64,000 nt of DNA from Cepaea hortensis (taxonomy: Eukaryota > Mollusca > Gastropoda > Stylommatophora > Helicidae). A model generated the notes under the pieces. That model saw nothing but the letters and a program-made list of their open reading frames with translations, searched no databases and was not told the DNA's origin. A program made the translations under genes and the position numbers. Numbering within the stretch: position 1 is the stretch's first letter; each line of letters starts with the position of its first letter. This document shows positions 1 through 9,157 of the stretch, piece by piece. Where the stretch lies: NCBI GenBank assembly GCA_963921405.1, contig OY992894.1, positions 40,603,812-40,667,811 of the forward strand, read 5' to 3'.

Positions 1-75
1 GGGACACTGTAACATATTACGCAAGTGGGACACTATAACATATCACAAGGAGTGGGACACTAACATATCACACTT
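1..75. repeat. Short tandem repeat with GGGACACT core
   Basis: Three imperfect units of about 27 bp share a GGGACACT motif followed by an AACATAT block. The array runs off the left edge, so its full size is unknown. Confidence 0.7.
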
Positions 76-204
76 GTCTCGAGAGGCGACATATACGGGT
101 TGGCTTAGGGCAGACTATCACATCACGTAGAAAATGTCGGTCACAAAATCTGACCAGATCTGCACAAGTCACACAACAATACATTGCGATGACCATGATA
201 AGAG

Positions 205-345
205 CGCGGTCGGACGAGGCTTCGATGCCAGCTCTCGTCGTTCGCTATAAAAGAGAAAGACTGGCCAGTCATTCCTTCGTGCACTCAGACCTACTAAAAT
301 GTGATCATCCCAGCACTTCGAATGCCTATAGTAAGTTCGTGCTAC
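205..345 (+). repeat. Dispersed repeat family D, copy 1
   Basis: The stretch contains GGTCGGACGAGG, CTCGTCGTTC, GGCCAGTCATTCC and an AGCACTT block. The same blocks recur in the same order on the other strand at 21350-21480. No coding or pol III signal is visible. It is a diverged dispersed repeat of unknown class. Confidence 0.6.
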
Positions 346-479
346 GGGATGCTTTTTTTCTAATCCTGTGTTAAGCACCAAAACATGATAAAAATGAATC
401 AATTAAGGGCGAATTGCATATGAAACTTCAAAGCATAATAGGTAATCAAAAAACTATCAATTTCAAAATTTTTGTGGAA

Positions 480-690
480 GACTTAAATGTCTAGACAGAC
501 TGTCGCCTGCCATCTGTTGGCCACGTGTTCAAGTCCGTAGTAAGGCGAATTTTAAAAATTGACCTCTAGTGGGTACCTGGAAATGTCTTGTGAAGTAAAG
601 GCTATCAGTGTGCTTCTGACCACACTACCCCACGGCTGGCACCTTGTCGTCTTAACATACGATATTTTATTACATTGTGCTTCAAAACAA
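480..690 (+). mobile_element. tRNA-derived SINE copy (family B), diverged
   Basis: A box B-like GTGTTCAAGTCC lies near 530. It is followed by a body with GGGTACCTGGAAAT and GAAGTAAAGGC that matches the body of the SINE at 17466-17990. The 5' part holds GCCTGCCATCTG, the likely seed of the CTGC expansion seen in the other copy. The 3' part overlaps the flank of the LINE relic on the opposite strand, so the exact end is uncertain. Confidence 0.55.
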
Positions 691-725
691 AACCTGGAAA
701 TAGTGGTTAGTGATTTGCTAGGATC

Positions 726-740
726 ATCATCATTATCATT

Positions 741-780
<40 letters not shown>
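726..780. repeat. (TCA)n microsatellite
   Basis: Near-perfect TCA repeats with a few TTA interruptions at the left. It reads as poly-Asp or poly-Ser in overlapping frames and lies next to the LINE relic. Confidence 0.95.
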
Positions 781-1021
781 CACTGTGGACAGGTCCATAG
801 ATGCTCCAATCTCCTCATTAGCATCTCCGCCAGCATATGTCTACTGACTGTACCAGGTCTAAGTTGGTTAATCAAATGTCTTCTGTTCTTAACAAAATAT
901 TCACGTCAGGCAACTCCCAGCTTCAGTCCCATCTCCCTCACTCTGGACTAGTTAGCAATTTCCAAAGTTTCCTTAAAGTCACCAGTTCGTATATATTCTC
1001 TTATAGCGTAGACGATGTCTG

Positions 1022-1214
1022 TTCTGGCAGCAGCATTATGCATACTACACCTGTGCGGGCTGTTGGTTTGTCGAGACTCCTGTCTGTACCACTTTTCACA
1101 CGGCAGTGAGGACCATTGTGTGTGATACTCACTGGCACCGGAACGGAGCATAATTGGGCGACCCTTTGCCGGGAAGTTGGAACCGCGACTAACATACTGA
1201 CTAACTAACAAACA
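1022..1214 (+). mobile_element. Short interspersed element S1, copy 1
   Basis: A 193-bp insertion is flanked by an 11-bp target duplication (GACGATGTCTG at 1011-1021 and GATGATGTCTG at 1215-1225, one mismatch). It interrupts the RNase H tail of a LINE exactly between two codons that both encode a duplicated (S/T)DI. About 170 bp match the element at 13225-13449. The 3' end is a CTAACTAACAAACA-type tail. I see no convincing pol III boxes, so S1 may be a LINE-tail-mobilised SINE of unknown head. Confidence 0.8.
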
Positions 1215-1303
1215 GATGATGTCTGACCCATCCATTGTACTTCCCACCTAGATTATCGCCACATTCGCCAATCCATCGGCTCGCTCGTTGCCTTTCACTC
1301 GGA

Positions 1304-2261
1304 GATAGAATAACCAGACACTCACTTGTCTGGAACTGACAGGGCGAACGAAGTAGTGGAAGACCTTAAAACACACGGAGAAGAGAATTACAGATAGAGG
1401 ATAACATGGACGAAGCTGCAGGAGATAAGAAAGATAGGGTGGTTTGGCGGGAATTGGTTGTGGCTTGGTCCCATGCTGGATAATGGGGAAAAAAAGAAAG
1501 TTGCAATTATAGGACCTTTGCTTGACAACTATTCGGAACTGTCCCAAGGTTTTACAGAATTGTATAATATAATTGTCCGCTGGAATGTAAACTCAGTGAT
1601 ACCTCCAGGAATGGAGTGACATTCTTTATCTCCATTGATTTAAGACAATAACAACTATCTCGACCACAGATTACTCAGAAACAGGATTTCGCTAATCGTG
1701 TTATATGAAATACGCCATGACTAATTGTGGTGCCACATCTTGAACGATGACATTACGACAGTCGGCAAAATCTTATTTATCAATAAGTCTCACACAAGCT
1801 ACATTACGTGAAACTGCCAGCACAGGAGCTAATCGTCTTGTTTCTTTACACCCAAATAAAACAAACAGTCGATGATAAAGAGCAGACATCTTGACATCTC
1901 ATCTAACTGCTGCTTACAGATTTGTTGGCAATCCTGCGGTTCTTGTAAGGGAAAGAGAGTGTTTAAGACAACCAAATACATGTCTAGAAGTGGATAAGTC
2001 AGTGTGACAAGTTGAATGTCGCACTGTGCGATTGTTCTGAAGCGATGGCTATCTGAATGTTTATATACACATATGTCGGGATGTCGTGAAAGTTTTGTAT
2101 AATTGTTACAGTCGTTAGATTGTTCTAGATAGTAACATTCTTTTGTTAACCGTTGGCAGATGATAAGTAGGATTCTTCCCTTATATCGTGATGCTAGAAT
2201 TTCTGTTTAATGGTGTATGTCCTTTACAGAACGCTAAATTCTAACTCACCGGTTTAGGGAG
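1304..2261. other. No recognisable feature
   Basis: AT-rich unique-looking DNA. No open reading frame, tandem repeat or pol III box persuaded me on either strand. Confidence 0.6.
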
Positions 2262-2330
2262 CGATCCCACAACCCCGTCGTCGGCTAACCGGAATTTTAA
2301 GAGTAAGCGCTCCTACCCGCTCGACCACGT
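2262..2330 (-). mobile_element. tRNA-like SINE head
   Basis: On the minus strand a box A-like TGGTCGAGCGGGTAGGAGC is followed about 45 nt later by a box B-like GTTGTGGGATCGCTCCC. No 3' tail or target duplication could be defined, so this is a SINE head fragment or a tRNA pseudogene. Confidence 0.45.
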
Positions 2331-2376
2331 TAATATCTCACAGAAAACGTATGATGATATCTATGATATAGAATGA

Positions 2377-2445
2377 GTTGGCTGGTTGATTGGGTGGTTG
2401 GTTGGCTGGTTAGTTGGTTGGCTGGTTCGTTCGTTCGTTCGTTTG
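2377..2445. repeat. (GGTT)n/(CGTT)n microsatellite
   Basis: Imperfect GGTT and GGCT tetranucleotides pass into a short CGTT run at the right end. Confidence 0.9.
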
Positions 2446-2775
2446 TAAATCCTCAGACAGATTGAGATTTAACTCTTAAATCCCATGCATTAACGTTTAT
2501 ATTATTTGAGCCCTGAAAAGACCCGCTTCTATCGGAATGAGATTTCTATGGGGACCTCCGTACCCGGTACAAACTGCCAGCGTCACAAGGTTGCAGTGCA
2601 CTCCATCCCTTCTCCAAACTCATAAACAATGTGTTCACGACCAGTAATGGAACATTGCACACGGGGAGAGGCATATGAGGATAGAACTAGATCATCATGC
2701 AACACAGCACGTGCAGACTGCGATTAGGCCTGGGCTGGCGATGTTCTCTCTCTGTGGGTTGTAGGTATCTCACTG

Positions 2776-2860
2776 CCAACAATGGGAGCTGTGGTAACGT
2801 AGTGGCTAGACGCTCGACTGCTGAGCTGGCGGTCTAGTGGTCTGATCCTAACTTTTTTTT
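2776..2860 (+). mobile_element. Possible tRNA-like SINE head
   Basis: GGTAACGTAGTGGCTAGACGC is a plausible box A region and GGTCTGATCC a degenerate box B. It is followed by T- and A-rich DNA. The evidence is short motifs only. Confidence 0.35.
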
Positions 2861-4022
2861 TAAAATTACATCGGTCTCCCAGATCGTCCAAGTGTAAAAT
2901 GAGATTTTTTTTTTTAAAGTAAGAAAGGCGGCCGGTATGATACTGTATATATCACCCACCGAATGCTGGTCGGTCTATATAAATAAGAGACCAGCACTGT
3001 ATGCCCCATGCAGCTTAAGGACCTGTAAGGTACAAGGGCCCTTTACTGTCAACAGCATAGTGAGTTCAAAGCACACACTCAGATCATGCAAGTGATGAGA
3101 AGTAGACGAACACATTGTATCCTGCATAATTGTTGTCAACCTAGCAATAGAGATTACGACATGTCCTGCAACCTGATCGAGCCAAGAAGCACAATTGTTC
3201 CCTTATCGATATGTTGCTTCAGTTCCAGGCACCTAGTTGCAACGTCAATTGTTGATAGCTTTAGGTCGATTTTCATATGTTGCGTGTCTCTTTCTTCTTG
3301 TCTTGTATCATGCTCTTTAAGTACCCTATCTTATCCCATGCTCTGTAAGTGTCAATCAATATTCGTTTATTTGTTAATCGTTATTGTTTATTGACCTCGG
3401 TGATTCCTCTATTTTCTTCAAGAACAGTGCCATGCTAACTGAGCCTTATAGCAACTAAATGCTATAAAAGGACCTAAATGTGTATTAGTAACTGACGAGA
3501 AGCTTTACAGCAGGCCATAGAAACATGGCGATTAAGTTCCATACAGTCGGGAAACATAGTTCTTCTGACCACAGGGCAGAGCAAGTGCAGATATATCCCT
3601 TCTGAATACAGATTTTGTGATATGAAACATTGCCAGCCTTATAACGGTAATAAACAAAAGGAAGGAACCGTTGAATTGAGTACTGTAACATGTTTGTTTT
3701 TGTTGTTTTTTCTTGGTTTTTTGTTTTGTTTTTGGTGCACATAAGCAAGAATAACATGGAAAATTTCAAGACACTAGAATGAAACAATTAACATTCTTTG
3801 GAGGCGTCATGAGAAGAGAAGGCTTAGATTATATTGTAATGCCCGATAAGATTAATGGGAAAAGATATGACGGCAGAAGCAAAGAATGTTAGTCGATCTT
3901 GCGTCATTGTTTTACTTTTTTGTAAACTATTTGCATGTTGCATACAGGACGTCGCAACTAGCCCCTAGCATTGTTGGCTATTTATGATTTAATAGGCAAT
4001 TTTTACATTCAGTAGTTTATCG
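2861..4022. other. No recognisable feature
   Basis: AT-rich DNA with poly-T runs near 2850 and 2905 and a T/G-rich patch near 3700. The short open frames at 3086-3394 and 3485-3787 have no recognisable family signature and look like chance frames. Confidence 0.55.
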
Positions 4023-4405
4023 GGTTCTAAATGTTGCTGTTATGTAGCCGGGGACGGGTTGGGGTGAGCGCCCAACCTTGCATAAATACCGCAATGGCTC
4101 GTGCATTCATCACCACTGCAGCAAAAGTCCAACTCCTGGCCTTCTCGTGGCGGACCTGTTTTAACTAACCGGAGAAGGGGCGGCGGCGAGTCACTGGCGC
4201 CGAGAAATAACCAGAACGCTCTAGATGTGTATGCACGTACATGCATGCGCAGACACGTGTGTGCGTGCCTACACACCTAAACTCGAGTAAGACCACAGTC
4301 TGCTCTAGCAAAGGAAAGGTGCTGAAGACGGAGGCAACCAGCCAGGAGTCGCACCACAAAAATCAGGATGCCACGCAATCACGCCATGAAATATGTCGAC
4401 TACTA
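4023..4405 (+). mobile_element. Short interspersed element S2, copy 1
   Basis: About 383 bp match 27906-28294 over their full length, from GGTTCTAAATGTTGCTG to ATATGTCGACTACT. The second copy has a clear 12-bp target duplication, which defines the element ends. Here the right end abuts a LINE 3' fragment directly and no duplication is seen on the left, so this copy may be part of a chimeric or rearranged insertion. Class unknown. Confidence 0.75.
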
Positions 4406-4764
4406 CTAAATGCATCCTTACTTCAAGAGCTGAATATTGAAGAAAGGTGGCTAAATAAGACGGTAAAACAAAGAAAATTGAAATAGTTTGGTCACTTGAA
4501 ACGCCACGAAAGTTTTGAGAGAACAATAATGCAGGGGTATACACCTGGGAAGAGAGGAAGAGGAAGGCCAAAGAGAAGATGGGTGTAGGATATGGTGGAT
4601 GATCTCCAGATGGGTGTATCGGAAGCGGGACATCTTGCTTATGATCGAGAGGTTTTCCGGAAGGTTGTTATGGGAGCAAGGTTCTGCAAAGGACATGCTA
4701 CTGAATGAATGAATGAATGAATGAATGAATGAATGAATGAATGAATGAATGAATGAATGAATGA
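4406..4764 (+). pseudogene. LINE family R, 3' end with (AATG)n tail
   Basis: This is the C-terminal tail of an endonuclease/RT polyprotein. Translated pieces include LQELNIEERW, FGHLKRHESFERTIM, GKRGRGRPKRRWV, DDLQMGVSEAGHLAYDREVF and ARFCKGHATE, followed by a stop and a 3' (AATG)n simple-repeat tail at 4705-4764. An in-frame stop follows RRWV. Further copies of the same tail are at 25410-25760, 38972-39205 and 43100-43560. A short tandem-repeat 3' tail is typical of CR1/RTE-type LINEs; the clade is inferred, not proven. Confidence 0.85.
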
Positions 4765-4794
4765 ACAGCTAAATGCTATTGTGCTTGCCCTGCT

Positions 4795-5590
4795 TTGGAC
4801 CCCCAGGCAGGTGCAGTGCCGGGCCCTATGCCTCGAAAGGGTCCAACCACAACTACTGGAGGTCCTTCTAAAATGTCATGTGGTGCCAGGGGACCTGAGA
4901 ATAGAGCGCCTGGCCATACCAAACAAAGACTAAAAATAATGCCCTGGAATGCGGAGGGAGTCAGCAACAACAAAATAAAACTAGAAAACATCTTGGATCA
5001 AGAAAAAGTAAGCGTATGTTGCTTGCAAGAAATTCACCTCAACGAAAATATAGCCTTCAAAATCAGAGGATTACCGATCCAATAATACCAGAGTGTTACC
5101 GATCTGACCGAAAGGACAGGCGAAAGGGTGGGATACTGACCCTTGTAAAAAAAATAACATCACTGCTTCCCAAATTGAAGTTTACATGGAAGGGCTGAGT
5201 ATCAGACATTTAAACTTAAGACAGGCAATACAGACCTTCATCTGATCAATTACTACTGTCCAAGTGACCGCTCACAGACACTGGACACACTACCATTATA
5301 AGAAAAAAATGATTGTGTTACATCAGCAGCCACTCGCAGAGCTGGGGCTATGATCACATGGACCAGATAGGAGAGAGACTAGAAGACTAGCATGATGAGA
5401 ATAGATTCATCTTGATTAACAAGCCGTCCGACTCACATACGTTCTACTTGAGATCATAGCACACTACAACTACACCTGTCCTGGCTTTTTATTCACGAGA
5501 CCTGGAATGGAACATTACACGAATATTTGGGAAACAACTTGGTGGCAGTGACCACCGGCCAGTCTTTCTAACTGTAAGAAATGAGCTTGT
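4795..5590 (+). pseudogene. LINE N endonuclease (EEP family) domain
   Basis: The N-terminal frame has IMPWNAEGVSNNK followed by CCLQEIHL, the first strand and the QE(T/I)H metal-ligand motif of APE-like LINE endonucleases. A following frame holds RRKGGILTLVKK. GSDHRPVFLTV near 5545-5577 is the terminal SDH catalytic motif. At least three frame changes separate these blocks, so no active endonuclease can be made. The domain would nick target DNA for target-primed reverse transcription. Confidence 0.85.
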
Positions 5591-5592
5591 AA

Positions 5593-6178
5593 GTGAAAAC
5601 AGCACCCTCTCGGGGTGGAACTACAAGAAAGCAGACAGCAATGTACAAGCATCGCACCAGCATACTGGTTAGAAACCTGAAAACCGAGAAAGACATAAAT
5701 AAAGTAGTTGAAGAGTTTGAGAAATGCATACTACAGGCAGCACGAGAAACAGTACCAAGAGGAGCCCGTAAACATTATAAACCCTACTGGAGTCACGAAC
5801 TGGAACAGTTGCATAATGATGTGGAAGTGTGTAGAAAGCAAGAAGAGGCCAAACACAGCCAAGGGCATCACAATAAATACCAGCACGCAAAAGCCAAATT
5901 TCAAAGGGCCAAGCTGCAGGCTAGACGGCTAAGCTGGCAGGAGAAAACAGAGTCACTGAACTTTGAAAGAGACACAAGGAAGTTGTGGAAGCTAATAAAA
6001 CAACTTAACGATGAGGGCACAGTGAGAAACTCAAATATTGCACTACATAAAGAAGGAAACATCTTAACAGGAAAGCAAGCAGCTGACCATTTTGTGGACT
6101 CATTCGCACAAGATAACAATATCGAAACTATTCCAGAGAAACAACAAGAGATTCGAGAGAAATGGCAACATACAGGAC
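5593..6178 (+). pseudogene. LINE N linker between endonuclease and RT
   Basis: An open frame of about 195 codons, Lys/Glu-rich and probably helical, with HYKPYWSHELEQL and DTRKLWKLIKQLNDE. This is the usual charged spacer between endonuclease and RT in I/Jockey-type LINEs. It ends in ...REKWQHTG at the LTR insertion. Beyond 6178 the reading frame is LTR sequence rather than LINE. The last five LINE bases, AGGAC (6174-6178), are duplicated at 12336-12340. Confidence 0.85.
6174..6178. repeat. Target-site duplication, left (AGGAC)
   Basis: AGGAC precedes the TGTCA terminus at 6179 and is repeated directly after the TGACA terminus ending at 12335. A 5-bp duplication is usual for Gypsy-type integrases. 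It shows that 6179-12335 entered as one unit. Confidence 0.85.
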
Positions 6179-7608
6179 TGTCACGAATTGGCAGCCTTTA
6201 CTTCCCAGAACAATTTTCGGTTCACTGTTGATGGGCCATGTAGAGGATCAACAGACGAACAAAACTGTTTTCTCTATATTCAAGGCTATACTGTCTTGAC
6301 GTAAGCTTGCAAAACCTGCAAGTAAACAACCACCAGGAATGGCTTTCTATTTGGGAAGTTAATTTGACACCAGTACCGGTCACCCCCAGATCAGTTTCAC
6401 AGGTTATCAATCTAGCCAGACGGGAGGGCAGACTCAGGGGACTGAATAGTAATTAAAACCAACCAGGCATGACGCAAGCAAACCTGGATTACCAACAGAG
6501 TTGTAAACTGGCTGTTGACCATGAGAACCTAATTGTTCCCTTGACATGACACCTGATAAGAATAGCTAGGAAATCGCCCAACCGCGATGGATGACCCCAT
6601 CTGGTAGAGACTAGAGGCGCAAGGTGTGAAATCACTGATAGGACTCAGTGGGCTAATAATTGTCAGACCCACAGGTGTGAAGGCTAGTGTGCATGCAGAA
6701 AGAATTTTATGACTGGACAGACTTGGAGTTAATTGCAATTAACGTCAGGAGGAGATAAGAAGAATTTAGGAATGGAATTCCTGGGAGATAAGTGTCTACT
6801 GCTAGGCTAGGTATAAAAACCCACGATAGACCTTTTCCTTTTAGATTAAGTCTGACTTCAGAACAGGTAGGAACTATCTCAATGTTCTGTAGTCATATGC
6901 ATGATTATTATGTTAGATTTCACTACAAAAGTTATTTCTTAGTTAGTGATTTTCAGTCTATATCTGATCTAGGTTATTGCAAGAACTATCATTGTCATAG
7001 GTTACTTGAGTGTTCTTTCTGAGTTCTGTGTTCAATATCATTGTGCTGTAAGTGCTACTCTTCTGAGAAGTAGAAACTTATGGAAGGCAGGTCTTGTCTA
7101 GATATACTTGAGGTGTCGTAGCAGATGCTTGCCATCTCTTTCTAAACTAGACTAGTCTCGTTTTGGTATGTGCATTTGTTGTACAGAATATAGTCAACTG
7201 ACTATTTATTTAATTCTTACAACAGCAGTAACTAAGTGGTAACTTCAATTAGACTTGTTGTATATCTCATTTTGTAGCTATACAATATTAGTACTCATTA
7301 ATAATGCCTGATGCTATTATGTTGAGTATCATTAGATGTCCATCTTGAAGTAATATAATGTTTACGGATATGTTGGATGTATGTATGTGTAATTTCGTAT
7401 ACCTACAAACTAACTAGTGCATTATGCTATTATGTTAAAGTATCATAATATGTCTCGTTTAATTATTTTATGGGTATTTCATGTTTGGTATATTGATTTG
7501 TCATATGCAAGCCTATCAATATGAAGTGTTATATTATGGTGTGCGCATTGGCACACTAACCATCGATTGCATTTGTAGCAGAGGTGTAATGGTACAGACA
7601 TTACCCTC
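6179..7608 (+). repeat. LTR 5' part, left copy (palindrome arm a)
   Basis: Starts TGTCACGAATTGG and is repeated inverted at 7655-9083 with only a handful of differences (for example one base missing near 7820 and single substitutions near 7170 and 7035). A TATA box, GGTATAAAAACCC, lies at about 6809-6821. The two arms form a hairpin-capable palindrome with a 46-bp spacer. Near identity implies recent insertion or continued gene conversion. Confidence 0.9.
6809..6821 (+). promoter_or_regulatory. LTR TATA box
   Basis: GGTATAAAAACCC sits about 630 bp into the LTR and is mirrored in the inverted arm near 8442-8454. A pol II core promoter is expected at the U3/R border of an LTR. Confidence 0.6.
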
Positions 7609-7654
7609 CACCATATGATGAAAAAGGTTTAGCACCATATACCCCATAACACTT
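7609..7654. other. Spacer of the large palindrome (inversion breakpoint 1)
   Basis: 46 bp between two perfectly complementary ACCCTC/GAGGGT ends. It should contain the LTR-internal breakpoint. It holds no repeat that I recognise. Confidence 0.6.
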
Positions 7655-9083
7655 GAGGGTAATGTCTGTACCATTACACCTCTGCTACAAATGCAATCGA
7701 TGGTTAGTGTGCCAATGCGCACACCATAATATAACACTTCATATTGATAGGCTTGCATATGACAAATCAATATACCAAACATGAAATACCCATAAAATAA
7801 TTAAACTAGACATATTATGATACTTTAACATATAGCATAATGCATTAGTTAGTTTGTAGGTATACGAAATTACACATACATACATCCAACATATCCGTAA
7901 ACATTATATTACTTCAAGATGGACATCTAATGATACTCAACATAATAGCATCAGGCATTATTAATGAGTACTAATATTGTATAGCTACAAAATGAGATAT
8001 ACAACAAGTCTAATTGAAGTTACCACTTAGTTACTGCTGTTGTAAGAATTAAATAAATAGTCAGTTGACTATATTCTGTACAACAAATGCACACACCAAA
8101 ACGAGACTAGTCTAGTTTAGAAAGAGATGGCAAGCATCTGCTACGACACCTCAAGTATATCTAGACAAGACCTGCCTTCCATAAGTTTCTACTTCTCAGA
8201 AGAGTAGCACTTACAGCACAATAATATTGAACACAGAACTCAGAAAGAACACTCAAGTAACCTATGACAATGATAGTTCTTGCAATAACCTAGATCAGAT
8301 ATAGACTGAAAATCACTAACTAAGAAATAACTTTTGTAGTGAAATCTAACATAATAATCATGCATATGACTACAGAACATTGAGATAGTTCCTACCTGTT
8401 CTGAAGTCAGACTTAATCTAAAAGGAAAAGGTCTATCGTGGGTTTTTATACCTAGCCTAGCAGTAGACACTTATCTCCCAGGAATTCCATTCCTAAATTC
8501 TTCTTATCTCCTCCTGACGTTAATTGCAATTAACTCCAAGTCTGTCCAGTCATAAAATTCTTTCTGCATGCACACTAGCCTTCACACCTGTGGGTCTGAC
8601 AATTATTAGCCCACTGAGTCCTATCAGTGATTTCACACCTTGCGCCTCTAGTCTCTACCAGATGGGGTCATCCATCGCGGTTGGGCGATTTCCTAGCTAT
8701 TCTTATCAGGTGTCATGTCAAGGGAACAATTAGGTTCTCATGGTCAACAGCCAGTTTACAACTCTGTTGGTAATCCAGGTTTGCTTGCGTCATGCCTGGT
8801 TGGTTTTAATTACTATTCAGTCCCCTGAGTCTGCCCTCCCGTCTGGCTAGATTGATAACCTGTGAAACTGATCTGGGGGTGACCGGTACTGGTGTCAAAT
8901 TAACTTCCCAAATAGAAAGCCATTCCTGGTGGTTGTTTACTTGCAGGTTTTGCAAGCTTACGTCAAGACAGTATAGCCTTGAATATAGAGAAAACAGTTT
9001 TGTTCGTCTGTTGATCCTCTACATGGCCCATCAACAGTGAACCGAAAATTGTTCTGGGAAGTAAAGGCTGCCAATTCGTGACA
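7655..9083 (-). repeat. LTR 5' part, inverted copy (palindrome arm a')
   Basis: Reverse complement of 6179-7608. On the minus strand it begins TGTCACGAATTGG directly after the polypurine tract, as the 3' LTR of the minus-oriented body should. Confidence 0.9.
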
Positions 9084-9110
9084 GAGCTTTCCCCTTAAAA
9101 AAAAAGTTTC
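9084..9110 (-). promoter_or_regulatory. Polypurine tract of the LTR element
   Basis: On the minus strand AAGGGGAAAGCTC directly precedes the LTR start TGTCACG. A purine run at this place primes plus-strand DNA synthesis in LTR retrotransposons. It fixes the orientation of the inverted body. Confidence 0.75.
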
Positions 9111-9157
9111 TGCCAGAAATCTTTTGTCAAAGCACGCCGTACATCCCAGAATAATGC

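Larger units (their letters stand above)
552..1303 (-). pseudogene. Non-LTR retrotransposon 3' end, RNase H tail relic
   Basis: Read on the minus strand, the order is the RNase H motif GNERADGLA (about 1303-1260), a MDGSDI segment, and then RPGTVSRHMLAEMLMRRLEHLW (ending near 780). This parallels the C-terminus of the open ORF at 35689-37158, which has GNERADKLA, MDQADILNALREV and RTGVVSRYTLRDLLRRGSEHLW. The relic is cut by a 193-bp insertion (1022-1214) and disrupted by a (TCA)n tract. No open reading frame spans it. It is a dead I/Nimb-like LINE copy of the same general family. Confidence 0.75.

Noticed and set aside
6529..8733. Identical pairs of short ORFs in opposite orientation
   Set aside because: They mirror each other because they lie in palindromic LTR arms; no protein family signature.
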